Positions 35,045 through 46,129 are shown, numbered from the stretch's first letter. The stretch is 64,000 bases of DNA from Serripes groenlandicus (GCA_031761405.1 JASEVX010000011.1:36695955-36759954); one strand, 5' to 3'. Notes: generated from the sequence alone by a model not told the origin. Made by a program: numbers and translations.

Positions 35045-35222
35045 GATTCTTTGAGACAAACGTTTAGTACGCGACCCAGCTGTTCCAAAGATATATGTGC
35101 ATACAAAAGTTATATGCCAGTCTTACAGTATGGTCACAACTATTTTGAAGGATATACTGAAGGATATAATTACTGGCGCACGGACAGACAAGCGATGAGT
35201 TGCAAATCTATAGTTCATTCAG
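35045..35222 (+). CDS. Orphan candidate exon, plus strand
   Basis: Bounded by a pyrimidine-rich acceptor (ttttgttatttcaag) and a GT donor (TCAG|gtagcc), phase 0 in and 1 out. It encodes about 59 residues including RPSCSKDICAYKSYMPVLQY, GHNYFEGYTEGYNYWRTDRQ and AMSCKSIVHSG, with three cysteines and a Tyr/Gly-rich centre. The composition looks like protein, yet I recognise no family and found no partner exon. The donor is weak after +2. Could be an exon of an unknown gene or a transposon fragment. Confidence 0.35.
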
Positions 35223-35329
35223 GTAGCCTGTTTGGGCGCCATAACTGCCCTGCGCTCAGTGAACAAAATTGGTCAGCTCACGTTTACTAATTCTTACGAT
35301 GAAAAAACCCGGCTACCCATATACTCTCT

Positions 35330-36109
35330 AATTTAATTGATGGATTGGCAACCATGATCTACCAAACTGTTTCACTGAACACAGGGCTGTCTTTATCGCA
35401 GCTGTAATTGATTGGTGGATCTGCACCTATGAACTACCAAGCTGTTTCACTAAACGTAGTGCTGACTTAATTGAGCTGAAATTTGATTGGTGGATTGGCA
35501 CCCATGAACTACCAAGTTGTTTCACTGAACGTAGTGCTGACTTAATTGTAGATGAAATTTGATTGGTGGATTGACAATCGTGAGCTATCAAGCTGTTACA
35601 CTGAACGCAGGGCTGATTTTATAGTAGCTGAAATTTGATTGGCGGATTGACAACCATGAGCTACCAAACTATTTCACAGGACGCAGGGCTGACTCTATTG
35701 TAGCTGAAATTTGAATGGTGGATTGATAATCGTGAGCTACCGAGCTGTTACACTGAACATAGTGCTGACTTAATTAAAGCTGAAATTTGATTGGTGGATT
35801 GGCACCCGTGACCTACCAAGCTGTTACACTGAGCGTAGTGCTGACTTAATTGTAGATGAAATTTGATTGGTGGATTGGCACCCGCGAGCTAAGCTGTTTC
35901 ACTGAACGCAGAGCTGACTTTATAGTAGCTGAAATTTGAATGGTGGATTGACAATCGTGAGCTACCAAGCTGTTACGCTGAACGCAGGGCTGACTCTATT
36001 GTAGCTGTTTTTTGATTGGTGGATTGACAACCGTGAGTTACAAAACTGTTTCAATGAACGCAGGGCTGACTCCATTGTAGCTGTTATTTGATTGGTGGAT
36101 TGACAATCG
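35330..36109. repeat. Minisatellite, ~85-90-bp unit, at end of TSP1 gene
   Basis: About nine units read 'gctgaaatttgattggtgga', 'ttggcacccgtgagctacca', 'agctgtttcactgaacgcag', 'ggctgac'. It starts immediately 3' of the TSP1 gene's stop codon on the minus strand, so it may be its 3' UTR or downstream flank. Confidence 0.9.
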
Positions 36110-36267
36110 TTAGCTAATATCGCTAATACAAATACCGCCGGAACACACATATTTATCTTTGGCATTGTACTCAAACAAATGTCCGGTACATGTCCGGTTT
36201 CTGATCCTCATCCCTGCTCCACAGGATACACTAAACGAACACCAGGGACCCCATTCTGTCCAAGCAT
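36110..36267 (-). CDS. TSP1 gene, terminal exon (TSP1 repeat 4)
   Basis: After acceptor ccatccattacag-type (read on minus), it completes Asp and encodes AWTEWGPWCSFSVSCGAGMR, then NRTCTGHLFEYNAKDKYVCS and GGICISDIS before TAA. The W..W..C and SCG.G..R.R.C core is typical TSP1. It can end here as the last exon, giving all late cysteines. Alternatively a donor at GGC G|gtattt would splice on with the usual phase 1 but would drop the last cysteine. The stop version is preferred because it keeps the C...C spacing of the other repeats. Confidence 0.75.
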
Positions 36268-37689
36268 CTGTAATGGATATGGAGTCACGTGTTATCGATT
36301 TCTACTAACTTTAGACTACTACGCCCATGAAATATCTTTACCGTTTCCGACGACTATATCCAAACAAAATTAATCAGGTCCAATAAGCACAGAACCTTGG
36401 ACCCTATGATCATTGAACCTAGGATATCATAATGGGTCCGCCATAAGATTCTGTAATCAAACATTGAACGGCTTTTTCCAAACCACAAAAAAAGATTAAG
36501 TTAACGTAAAAGTATAAATGAAATTCGATATTGGTTACACTATCTAAAGCATTATATTTCGTTCAAAACACAGATATTTGTAAAATTAGAGTTTTTTTAT
36601 AAAGGTAGTATTGCTCATGCCCCCTTCCCATAGTGTTGTCATGATAATTGTGACAGCTCATGCGTGTTTTGCCCCTTCTGTTTATTTTAATGTTTTGATA
36701 GTGCTCTATATGCTGGTTCGTACATGTAACTTATTCGTAATCGAATAGAAAGTTTTAGGAACCATAACATTAAATAGTATCGCAAATAAGAGCACTTATG
36801 AACACAATAGTTAAAACATCGGACATGCGTACTTTATACGTATTTCATTTTAACTGTATCATGCATATCTATTTTAAACATTTGCAGCTGCAAATCGTCA
36901 AATACATTTTCATTTCGTTCACTGGAAAATTAAAATCTATCCTTTCTTAATCTAATGTCAAGGTCAAAAGTAATATAATAAATCCCGTTATGTGATCGCA
37001 TCATAAACAAGAAAAATCTTTAAAAATGATAAACGGCGATCAATATGAGAAAACACTAAGAAATGGAACATGCGTATATTATTTGACTTCAATATCAGAA
37101 AGGTTTTGTTAGTAATCAAAACAATCAGTAATTTTAAATGAATTATAAAATGTGTGCAATAATGTTGTATATCTAAGATTTTCGACAGCTCCTTGAAGTG
37201 GTAATGCATTATAATTGTGAACCAGTCGGAACATTGTTCGATTAGAACATTGTTCTTTAAAAGATATATAATCGTAAATCGAGGGTAGCTTGCGCGTTTA
37301 TTGTTTTTCTCTTTCTTTTTAGAAAACCACGTGTCAGCCAAAATTATGTTAACTCTCAGAAATTATTAAATACTAAACGGAAACGATGGAATCAACTTGT
37401 TTATATCTTTATCCCAGTATCAATTACTAAATCATAACAATACTCTATGTGTTTACCAAAGGCTACCCAGCTTCAGTTTCTATAAATAGATTATCAAGGC
37501 CTAGAATACCCTGTCACATGACTGGAGATTACGCGAGGCTCCCAAGATGTGTATTAATTTCAATTGACGATAAATAACTGAAAACTTATCCTGTTTAAAA
37601 AATAATTAATATTTTGCTCTTAAATATTATATTTCATACGTTTTCACTGATTTTTTAACTGAAATTTATTTTTTAGACGGCGCTTAAAT
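36268..37689. other. TSP1 gene last intron, proximal part
   Basis: AT-rich intron sequence with no supported feature. The minus frame at 36988-37341 has no domain and is discounted. Confidence 0.45.
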
Positions 37690-39540
37690 GATCAGATTTC
37701 CGAAATTGAATGGTTTAGGGGAATTAACTTGTGCTTCAGATATATTTCCTTTTCTAAAGTTGTTTCCCTTAGACCATTAAATTGATATAATTTTTTCAAA
37801 AGTTGTCTTCCTTAGACAATTGCACACTAAGACGGTCTTTTTGTATTTTATTCATTTATTATTTAGGGGAAATAGATGTTTCCCTTAGACCTTTAAATTG
37901 ATATTATTTTTCAAAAAAATGTCACCCTTAGACCATTGCAAAATAACCTTCCTAAGACAGTCGTTCTTGTATTATAATGAATTTATGGTCTAGGGGATAT
38001 AACTCATACCTCAGATATATTTCATTTTCTAGAGTTGTTTCCCCGAGACAATAAAATTAATTACATTTTTTAAAAGTTGTCTCCCTTACACCATTGCAGG
38101 ATAGGTAAGATAAGCCACTTGTGTTGGGTCTTTGTTTTTTATGTACAGCGCTTATATGATACGACTTCATAAATGTAATGGTCTTGGGGAAGTAACTCGT
38201 GCTTCTAATAAATGTTATTTTCAAAAGCTGTTTCCATTAGACAATTAGATGAATTACAATTTTCAAAAGTTGTCTCCTTTAAACCTATGCAGGATAGCTT
38301 AGCTAAGATGCATGTTTTGCCCTTTGTATTTTATGATAGGCTCTTAAGGTTTATGGTCCGGGGGAATTTACTCTTCTTAGACAATAACACAAATAATATT
38401 TGTCAAAAGTTGTCTCACTAGACCATTGCAGGGCAGCTGAGTTAAGACTGCGCTTAAATGATCCGATTTCAGAACTTGAATGTTCTAGGGGAAATAACTC
38501 GTGCTTCAGATATATTTCATTTTTTATATTTTTTTCTCTTAGAACATACAATTGATATCATTTTTCAAAAGATGTCTCCCTTAGACAATTGCAGATTAAG
38601 ACGGTCGTTTTTGTATTTCAATGATTTTATGGTCTAGCGGAAAAAACTCAGATTTATCTAATTTTCTAAAGTTGTTTCCCTTAGACCATACAATTGATAT
38701 CAATATTTCAAAAGTTGTCCCCCTTAGACCATATCAGACTAAGACGGTCGTTTTTGTATTTTAATGATCTTATTGTCTAGGGTAACTAACTTGTGCTTCA
38801 GATGTATTTCGTTTTCTATAGATGTTTCCCTTAGACCATACAATTGATATCATTTTTCAAAAGATGTCTCGCTTAGACCATTGCAGAATAACCTTCCTAA
38901 GACGGTTGTTCTTGCATTTTAATGATTTTATGGTCTAGGGAAACAACTTCAGAAAATGAAATAAATCTGACTCGTGATCCATAACTCGTGCTTCTGATAT
39001 ATTTCATGATCTAGAGTTCTTTCCCCTAAACCATAAAATTACTTACATTTTTCGAAAGTTGTCTCGCTAAGACCATTTCAGGATAGGTTAGCTAAGCCGC
39101 TTCTTTTGGGTCTTTGTATATTATGTCAAGTGCTTATATGATCCGACTTCAGAAATGTAATTGTCTAGGGGAAATACCTCTTGCTTCTGATATATTTCAT
39201 TTTCTAAAGTTGTTTCCATTAGACCATTAAACTAATTACAATTTTCAAAGGTTGTCTCCTTTAAACCATTGCAGAGTAGCTCAGCTAAGATGCTTGTGTT
39301 TGCTCTTTGTAATTTATGTGAGGCTCTTATATGTTCTGGTTTAAGGGAAATAACTCGTGTTTCTTATATATATATATATGACATATATATGTTTCTCAGT
39401 GCTTTGATCTAGAATTATTTCCCATAGACCATGAAAATAATTACATTTTTCATCTGATGTAATTGACTAGGAAAAATAACTCGTGCTTCTGATTTATTTC
39501 ATTTCAAAAAGTTGCTTAGACCGTTGCAAGGATAGCTTAG
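37690..39540. repeat. Long tandem array, ~180-200-bp compound unit
   Basis: About nine diverged units contain 'ggtctaggggaaataactcg', 'tgcttcagatatatttcatt', 'ttctaaagttgtttccctta', 'gaccattaaattgatat', 'ttttcaaaagttgtctccct' and 'gaccattgcaggatagctta'. Within each unit the two 'gttgtttccctta' / 'gttgtctccctta' blocks are themselves a duplication. Confidence 0.85.
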
Positions 39541-39744
39541 CTTGTGTTGCAGAGAGATTATAACCCTAACATTTTAAGTACAAAAGGGTCTTACTTAATT
39601 TCATGCGTCCATCCCGTTTGTAAATTACAGCTAAACACCGGCGTCTCATATTATGTATTGTTTATTTATTGTTTGTTGTTTTACGTCAGTTTTATCACGG
39701 TGTTTCCTGGGTTAGGTACTACTGGTCCGTTTATCCTTACCGTC

Positions 39745-40240
39745 CTAGATAATCCCATACATGTGATTTCGCAGGCCAATCAGGGTAGTCAATGTTTTTT
39801 ACCCCCAGTACGTTCTCTGTGTAACGGGCATTATGAGAGCGCTATATATTGCTGGAGAACGTCAGTATGAACGATGGCGGCAAAAATAATAATTATATAA
39901 CAATAAAGTATGGTTTTAAGCTCTGTCTTCCCGCTATGTGAAATACCGATCCATACCAAAACATTTCCATCATCGTAGTGATCACGTTGGACGATTTAAG
40001 TAGAGCCAAGCCTTTCACATTTCCGTCTCCTTACTCGCATCCTGCCATCTGCTTCATGAAGAATAATGTTGTACTCATCTATATAAACGATCCTCCCTTC
40101 CTACCTTCCTATCCATCCAACATGTTGTCGAGCAAAATAAAGACGTGGTACACGGTGGCGTTGGCCTACGTTCAATGGGATATGAACGTAAGAGCGACAT
40201 GCTCGAAGTCTTGCAGCATTCAGCCGAAATCCTGGTAAGT
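39745..40240 (-). pseudogene. Tc1-like transposase, decayed
   Basis: The minus strand reads RLNAARLRACRSYVHIPLNV, then QRHRVPRLYFARQHVGW and, after a small insertion, YIDEYNIILHEADGRMRVRR, CERLGST, a stop, then IVQRDHYDDGNVLVWIGISH and further on WPAKSHVWDYLGR. These follow Tc1 transposase order (RL.A..LR.RR.Y / W..VLFSDESRF.LH.ADGR.RV / GG.VMVW.GIS / WPA.SPD.NPIEHVWD.LGR). The catalytic DES is changed to DEY, the second Asp region is lost and the third catalytic residue region is deleted. It is inactive. A chance gtaagt on the plus strand at 40238 makes the other strand look like an exon. Confidence 0.82.
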
Positions 40241-40317
40241 TGAGTTATATGCTCTTGGCAACCATGATGACGTCTGAATGAGGTCACAATTTAGGGATTT
40301 TCCAGAAGCGTAACGAT

Positions 40318-40808
40318 TTGATGGCAATTACAATGTCAATTACATGTTTGATGGCAATTACATGTTGTATATGTCAATAACATGTTGTATATTATGTCAA
40401 TAACATGTTGTATATGTCAATAACATGTTGTATCTCAATTACATGGTGTATGTTAATTACATGTTGTATTTTAATTGCATGTTGTATGTTAATTACATGT
40501 TGTATGTCAATTACATGTTGTATGTTAATAACATGTTATATGTTAATTGCATGTTGTATGTCAATTACATGTATGTAAATTACATGGTGTATGTTAATAA
40601 CATGTTGTATGTCAATTACACGTTGTATGTTAATTACATGTTATATGTTAATTGCATGTTATATGTTAATTGCATGTTGTACGTCAATTACATGTTGTAT
40701 GTTAATTGCATGTTTATGTTAATTACATGTTGTATGTTAATTACATGTTGTATGTCAATTACATGTTGTATGTTAATTACATGTTTGTGTTAATTACATG
40801 TTGTATGT
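40318..40808. repeat. 18-bp minisatellite
   Basis: About 27 copies of 'ttacatgttgtatgttaa' and close variants. Because the unit is a multiple of three, a 122-codon frame of LYVNYM repeats stays open; it is not a gene. Confidence 0.95.
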
Positions 40809-41589
40809 ATCATATTTCTATATAACCCATGCAATTCATGTTAATCTTTGTAGTATTAAATAGTCTACTAAGCTATTCAGCTGTTCCTTCATTTAATGTT
40901 GTACACATACACACCACGGCCCTTATGTTTATAATTTCAAGATTCATTCGCATCGTGGTGCAAAATCTCTAAAAAATTATAAATATCAATAGAAATTGTG
41001 TATCGTGAAAAACATTACAGGGTAAATAGTACCACCGACCGATCTATAAGTACCTTCAGATAAACAACTTCTACAATCTACTCATTGAATATTCTCACTT
41101 TTTGAGAATTTTAAAGAATAAAAAAAATGCATGTATTTGTTCACCTATGTTATGGAAAAAATAACATGTTCAGTTGTTTTGAGGCAGCTCTGACTGTATA
41201 AAGCCATGCTATACTGACCCCCTACAATTTGGATTATTTTGTGTTAACGTAGTTTACTGTAAAATAATTTGTAGGCACGGACCATTCATTATTGTTCTAT
41301 TATAGCACATTGAAAATATTCTAATATTTTAACAGTATTATATAAATTATTCCAAACAAGATAAAACAAATATGCCACCATTTTTTGTTGTAAGTAACCA
41401 GAAAATGTGGATACAGATTGTTTATGTTTTGTTTTGCTTTGATATCTTTTATTTTGAATTTCAATAAAGTTATTACTGTTATGCAGCGTTCTTTTGATTT
41501 TGATATAGCATGCATTGGGATTAATGCATCAATGAGTGTGTGTAAACTATGCAACGTCCTCTGTGAAATATCGCCAGTCAAATAACAGT
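40809..41589. other. Intron sequence, nothing recognised
   Basis: AT-rich. Minus frame 41321-41608 is discounted: no domain, low complexity. Confidence 0.4.
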
Positions 41590-41775
41590 TTTTCCGATAG
41601 ACCCCCATTTTGTGTATAAATTATTGTGCATTCAACCCAAATATTATTCAAATAACGGACATAACAAGTGTTGTAAAGTGTATGTTATAAAAGAAGAATC
41701 CTTGTCCTAATATATTCCGTGAGCTGCTGTTAGCCCCTTGCTGGCACCACTTTGAGTGCTTTGTTACAATTCGGG
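41590..41775. mobile_element. Third end of the palindromic module
   Basis: 'cccattttgtgtataaatta', 'gcattcaacccaaatattat', 'gttagccccttgctggcacc' and 'actttgagtgctttgtt' align with 9100-9290, the left end of module copy 1. The body of the element is absent, so this is a solo end or a strongly deleted copy. Confidence 0.6.
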
Positions 41776-41839
41776 ACACTCCCTCTAACTTTGCAAACCA
41801 AGCACTGGCATATACAATACTGCAAGTCAGCCCTTTCCA

Positions 41840-42040
41840 GCATGCAGACGAACCTATTGTTGCAAAAGGAGAAATTGCTCATAATAAGCAATTTCTCCTT
41901 TCAGCACATTGTTAAACTTCATTCAATAATTGTTCTTTCATTTATAGAAGGTCTATATAGATTGATTGAATGTCTTCAAAATCGTCTTTTGCAGTTTTTT
42001 GTAAATTTAGGAAAGGGCCTACAACGAATATGGTGTACGA
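41840..42040. mobile_element. piggyBac-like MITE copy
   Basis: Arms 'gttgcaaaaggagaaattgc' / 'gcaatttctcctttcagcac' are clear, followed by 'ttcaaaatcgtcttttgcag' and a decayed 'ggaaagggcc' end. Confidence 0.6.
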
Positions 42041-42390
42041 TCAGATTAATAAAAACGTAATCTTGATTGTTTCGAGTTAAACCACCATTTACAATTGTAT
42101 TTCAGTTATATGAGGCGGTCGCCAGTTAATCTTATCACGTGTTTATCTGTTGCCATGTCCATATACTATTCTTCTTTTCTAGGAGCCTTATACCAAAACT
42201 GTCCAAATTATGCCCCTGTTTTACATAGAAATATATAAACAAATGAAATATTTTTATCTGAAAAAGTTTCCATATTAATTTTACAAAGGACAGATGGGTC
42301 GTATTTGGTCTTTCGTATTATGTAAGCGGTTCAGGGCCATAATAGCTAAGAACTGTTAATTTAATAAGTCCAAGTATGTCACTTATTATC

Positions 42391-42559
42391 CATCCTCGGT
42401 ACCCAGGCTATTCATAAAATATATGATACCCTGGGCAAATTGGCTAGCGAAATTTCGTAAAGCATGCACCACGATTTCCTCCGTAACAACACTGTAATTG
42501 TTACAGCCAATTTGCCCAGGGTATCATATATTCTATGAATAGCCTGGGTACCGAGGGTG
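42391..42559. mobile_element. 169-bp foldback MITE with 9-bp target duplication
   Basis: The terminal inverted repeats are about 55 bp: left 'catcctcggtacccaggcta', right (reverse complement) caccctcggtacccaggcta. They continue through 'tgataccctgggcaaattgg'. The element is flanked by the direct repeat cttattatc at 42382-42390 and 42560-42568. Nine-base duplications are the hallmark of Mutator-like elements (MULEs). It carries no gene. It ends 66 bp before the 3' end of tRNA-Sec. Confidence 0.88.
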
Positions 42560-42591
42560 CTTATTATCAAATACACCTACCAAATTAGATC

Positions 42592-42595
42592 AAAA
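42592..42595 (-). terminator. Possible Pol III terminator (TTTT) for tRNA-Sec
   Basis: The first run of four T on the minus strand after the tRNA lies about 31 nt beyond its 3' end, within the usable range for RNA polymerase III read-through. Confidence 0.4.
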
Positions 42596-42625
42596 TTCAC
42601 CCAGTCTGAGAGTTGTGATCAATAT

Positions 42626-42712
42626 CGCCCGAAAGGTGGAATTGAACCACTATGACGCTAATCATCTACAGGTTTGAAGCCTGCACCCCGGACCACCGAG
42701 GATCATTCAGGC
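42626..42712 (-). tRNA. tRNA-Sec (anticodon TCA)
   Basis: This 87-nt minus-strand sequence follows the animal selenocysteine tRNA almost base for base: 'tgatcctcggtggtccgggg', then 'tgcaggcttcaaacctgtag' with anticodon TCA at 42677-42675, a long variable arm atgat/gtcat closing the conserved tagc loop, and 'gtggttcaattccacctttc' before gggcg. The acceptor stem starts gcctgaa and pairs fully with ttcgggc (one G-U). Compared with the human gene as I remember it, stem changes keep pairing. It inserts selenocysteine at recoded UGA codons. The gene lies antisense-neutral, in the same orientation as the host TSP1 gene, inside its last intron. Confidence 0.96.
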
Positions 42713-42734
42713 ACTACTAACGTGTATCAGTATC

Positions 42735-42744
42735 TTTATATACA
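42735..42744 (-). promoter_or_regulatory. TATA element of tRNA-Sec
   Basis: On the minus strand gtatataaag lies 23-32 nt upstream of the first base of the tRNA. Animal tRNA-Sec genes use an upstream TATA box (type 3-like Pol III promoter) instead of relying on the internal A box, so position and sequence fit. A proximal sequence element near -60 could not be recognised with confidence. Confidence 0.7.
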
Positions 42745-43249
42745 ATTGATATATCTTTTGCAAATTCGCAGCATTAACCAAAATTTGAATTTGTTATAAT
42801 TTTTCATTGAATTTGGTGACAATATGTTAATCTTGTCCCTTTTATTCTTCATAAGTCTGTTTGAAAGGTGACATGGCTTTAAAATACATGTGTTATACAG
42901 CGTGCAATACGTTGAATGAACTAATTGTAGCATTTAAAGAACTTTTGTTTGCATGAAGGGAGGTAATTCGGTTATATCGCCGAGTCCAGTTCATTTTACG
43001 TGTTTTCTCGTACCAGTATTGTACAAACATTCTTCCCAGGCAACTGGTTACCTTCTCAGACTAATCATCTACATTTGTCGACAACGCTCTAAGGCTGGAT
43101 TTCCCGGAGTATTGCTAAATTTCACTAACTGTAGGATTGAACACTGCTACGTTGTTCATTAGCCGACACTACATGCATACTTTCCAATGTATAATTCGAA
43201 TAAATTATCTCGTGCTATTTTGACTTGAACTCTCAATACTTCTTCCAAG
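42745..43249. other. Intron sequence upstream of tRNA-Sec
   Basis: No supported feature beyond the TATA element; distal elements of the tRNA-Sec promoter would be expected in the first ~250 bp. Confidence 0.4.
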
Positions 43250-43570
43250 TGGGGTCAAGGTCAAGATCAGAGTCATGTATATCAAGTGTATGTCTAGGTA
43301 TTATTAAATATCTTTGCGAAGTTACGTTTATTCGTGTCTCATATGAAAAGGTGGCATGTTGACTCTTCAAATGGGTCAAGGTCAAGTTCAGGGTGATGTA
43401 CATCAAGTTTAGTATATCTAGGTATTATTAAATATCCTTACGAAGTTACGACTTTTCGTGTCTCGTTGAAAAGGAGGCTTAGGTAGTTCATTTATATTCG
43501 TTGATAATATAGAAAAGAGCCAGTTAAGAGCTCGGACAATTTTTTTTGTCAAGTGGGGTCAAATGTCAAG
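43250..43570. repeat. ~122-bp duplicated unit ('gggtcaaggtcaag')
   Basis: Two to three units share 'gtggggtcaaggtcaagatc', 'atgtctaggtattattaaat' and 'cgaagttacg.ttttcgtgtctc'. It belongs to the same loose class of bivalve 'gaccttgacc' repeats as the array at 48640-49460. Confidence 0.7.
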
Positions 43571-44512
43571 GTCACTGTGACTTTTTTTTCGAAGTAGTAA
43601 CGTTCAACTTATAATAACACGACACAAACGTGTAACTAGGCTTTAAGCGCTGACCTAAATACATGTGATATCTCTTTAGAAATGATATACACATGTATCT
43701 ATAGTGCCTTCGAACAGTTGTTTAATTTATACACGCTATACTAGTACGCATATATTTAAAGGTAATATAATAGTGTGTTTGTTGTCACTAACTATTACCA
43801 TATGCTCTTCATTTCATAATCGTGTGCCTTACAAACAACGTCACCTAATTAAGGCACAATGTGATGGGTAAATTCGCAACCATGAGTTCATGTAATTGTC
43901 TGTAGAACATAGGAGCAGGGTGTTCCTTTAAACCCAAATGTGCACTAACATGAAATAAAACAATCTGGTACTATGTGATCGTTGAAGTTACAACAGTGAA
44001 TGAATGTAAAACGTAACAAAACTTAGATTCACTGTCATAGGCGATGTCACATATTCTTTTTAACAGTAAGTAAGTAGGAAGTAAGCAAGTAACTATTTAA
44101 TTTCGTAAATTATTCGTATATACATCAAGAAATGAATAATAAACACAGTAATGACAAACACCTTGTCACATTGACTTTAAATTCACTTTCACGAGAAAAA
44201 GTTTAACATAGAAATAGTAAATGAAAACAACTTAATGATTTCTTGACAACAGATTGTGTATTTATTATAATTCTTACTAAATACATACACTTTGTAATAC
44301 ACATTTAATGTATACTAGACTCATATATTCCTTCATAAAGATAAGATAAGTTCGAGATAATGGGAAGTACCACGCGACTATTTTTATGAAAGAATGGAAA
44401 ATACAGCCGACACATATATTTATGATTTATTAAAGTAGTAGCGAGTAAGGGCCAGTATAAGTACACATGCACTTTTGAGTAAAATCTTGTCAACAATAAA
44501 TCGATTCAAAGC
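43571..44512. other. Intron sequence, nothing recognised
   Basis: AT-rich, no supported feature. Confidence 0.4.
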
Positions 44513-44605
44513 AATGTGGTCGTTTTATGGTTATGTGGTCGGTTTATGGCAATGTGGTCGGTTTATGGCAATGTGGTCGGTTTATGACAAGGTGGTCGTT
44601 TTATT
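44513..44605. repeat. ~21-bp minisatellite
   Basis: Four to five copies of 'atggcaatgtggtcggttt'. Confidence 0.88.
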
Positions 44606-44629
44606 CCAAGGGTTGAGTTCATGTACAAT

Positions 44630-44770
44630 TTGATGTATACCAGGCTTTTACGCCGCTTTCAACATATGTTCAGTTATTTCAAGGCGTTTCCCGGAAATGT
44701 TTCCAGTATAACTGGTCCATTCACCCTGAAACCATCGAGACAGTCTAATTGCTAGCCCTACAGCCAAGGA
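44630..44770 (-). mobile_element. SINE tail fragment (minus)
   Basis: 'cttttacgccgctttcaaca', 'tcagttatttcaaggcgttt' and 'ttccagtataactggtccat' match the reverse complement of the SINE tail also seen near 39660 and 51480. Confidence 0.5.
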
Positions 44771-45180
44771 TGGAAAGCTGTTACTACTGTTTTTAAAATC
44801 TGGCTTTGTCGTTTAATTGAAGCAGTTATTATAGTTCATGTAAAGTTAAACTGAATGAGCTGTTTTATAGATAACAATAACACAATCATCACACCAATGT
44901 TCAAAGGCTTGAAGCTGCTCCCTGAAAAGACATCAACGAAATACAAGTAAGCATCAACCAATCAAACTACAAATTTTGGCTAGGACTCGCCGAGCACTGG
45001 TGTGTGTTGTGCCATTCTGAATACATCCCAGACTTCCGACCCATGCATGCATCCTAGAAATACATGTGATGAAGGCAAATTCTTCTCACGTTTGCTCCGG
45101 AAAAACATGAAATTAAACATGAGGGAATTATGCAGGGATATAGCTATATCAGAAAAACATAAATACAAACATTTAAGTAA

Positions 45181-45440
45181 AGAGCCGCTCCGTGACAAAA
45201 CCGACATTATGGTATCTGCGTAATGTATCGACCCGGATCAGCCTGCGCAGTCCGCGCAGGCTAATCCGGGCCGACATATTATCTCAGGGGAATAGAGGTA
45301 TAGAGTAATGATTTCTGAAACAGAAAAACCAAAGGAGGAGAAACATATCTGTCCGGGTTAGCCAGCGTGGCGCGCTTAAACTGTTCAAGTCGATATTTTA
45401 CACAGAGTCCGAAATGTTGGTTTTCTCGTAATTTGGCTCT
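45181..45440. mobile_element. Foldback MITE family B, complete copy
   Basis: Ends are 'agagccgctccgtgacaaaa' and its inverted partner 'gttttctcgtaatttggctc'. Internal GC-rich hairpins are 'cctgcgcagtccgcgcaggc' and 'ggttagccagcgtggcgcgc'. It is the clearest full-length copy in the window. Confidence 0.85.
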
Positions 45441-45607
45441 AATTATTAAGCGTGTGGATAAACACATGTCTATGTATCCATTAGAATCCAAAGGATACTG
45501 CTTTAAAGAAATTTACCGAATCCTTTTATGACTAATTAGCGAACAGATCATGCTGTGAGGATTCGCTTGTTGATCTTGATCTACACTGGGAGCAAATACA
45601 TTACGTT

Positions 45608-45860
45608 TTTTTTTTTTTTTTCAATAACCCATGAAGCTTTCTGACATGAAACTGAAAAAAAATTCATGGGGGCCGCCATTTTGGATATGTATAAAAAGCA
45701 GACGTAAAACACAGATTGAAAATTATTGTCGACTTTTTAATCATTTTTTTTAAAATCGGTATTTTAGGCATGTATAAAATGAGCAGAAAAACACGGATTG
45801 AAAATTATTGTCGTCTTTTTAATCAATTTTTTTAAAATCGATATTTAAGATCATTAAAGT
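45608..45860. repeat. Poly-T run and ~85-bp direct duplication
   Basis: A run of ~16 T precedes two copies of a unit with 'acacagattgaaaattattg', 'tcgactttttaatcattttt' and 'ttaaaatcggtattt'. Confidence 0.75.
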
Positions 45861-46129
45861 GCTGGAATTAACATTTGTACGAAAAGTTAAAAATAAATGG
45901 AAATCTAAGAAATATGTTTTCCCGTTCGTCAAAAAAACGACAGCATTAGCCTTCTACGCCCGAAACTAAATTTTGACTGTATCGTAGCCAAAGAAGGACG
46001 TGACGTCATTTCCGTTACACTTCATCTTGGCGTAACGTCAATGGAGTGACGTCGTTTCCCGCAAAAAAGTGGTATCAACATGAAAGACCCCTAATTTCTA
46101 TACATGAGCTATTGACTCAATCATTCAAA
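45861..46129. other. Intron sequence with TGACGTCA-like motifs
   Basis: 'gtgacgtcatttcc' (~46000) and 'gagtgacgtcgtttcc' (~46045) resemble CRE sites; similar motifs occur in repeat-derived DNA at 13795 and 18165. No function is shown. Confidence 0.35.

Noticed and set aside
36179..36373. Plus frame with several Cys and Pro (CPVSDPHPCSTGY...)
   Set aside because: It is the antisense of the terminal TSP1 exon.
39978..40238. Plus-strand exon ending at a consensus gtaagt donor
   Set aside because: The minus strand over the same bases is a clear, decayed Tc1 transposase; the plus frame has no homology and the donor is chance.
40425..40793. 122-codon frame of LYVNYM repeats
   Set aside because: Artefact of the 18-bp minisatellite.
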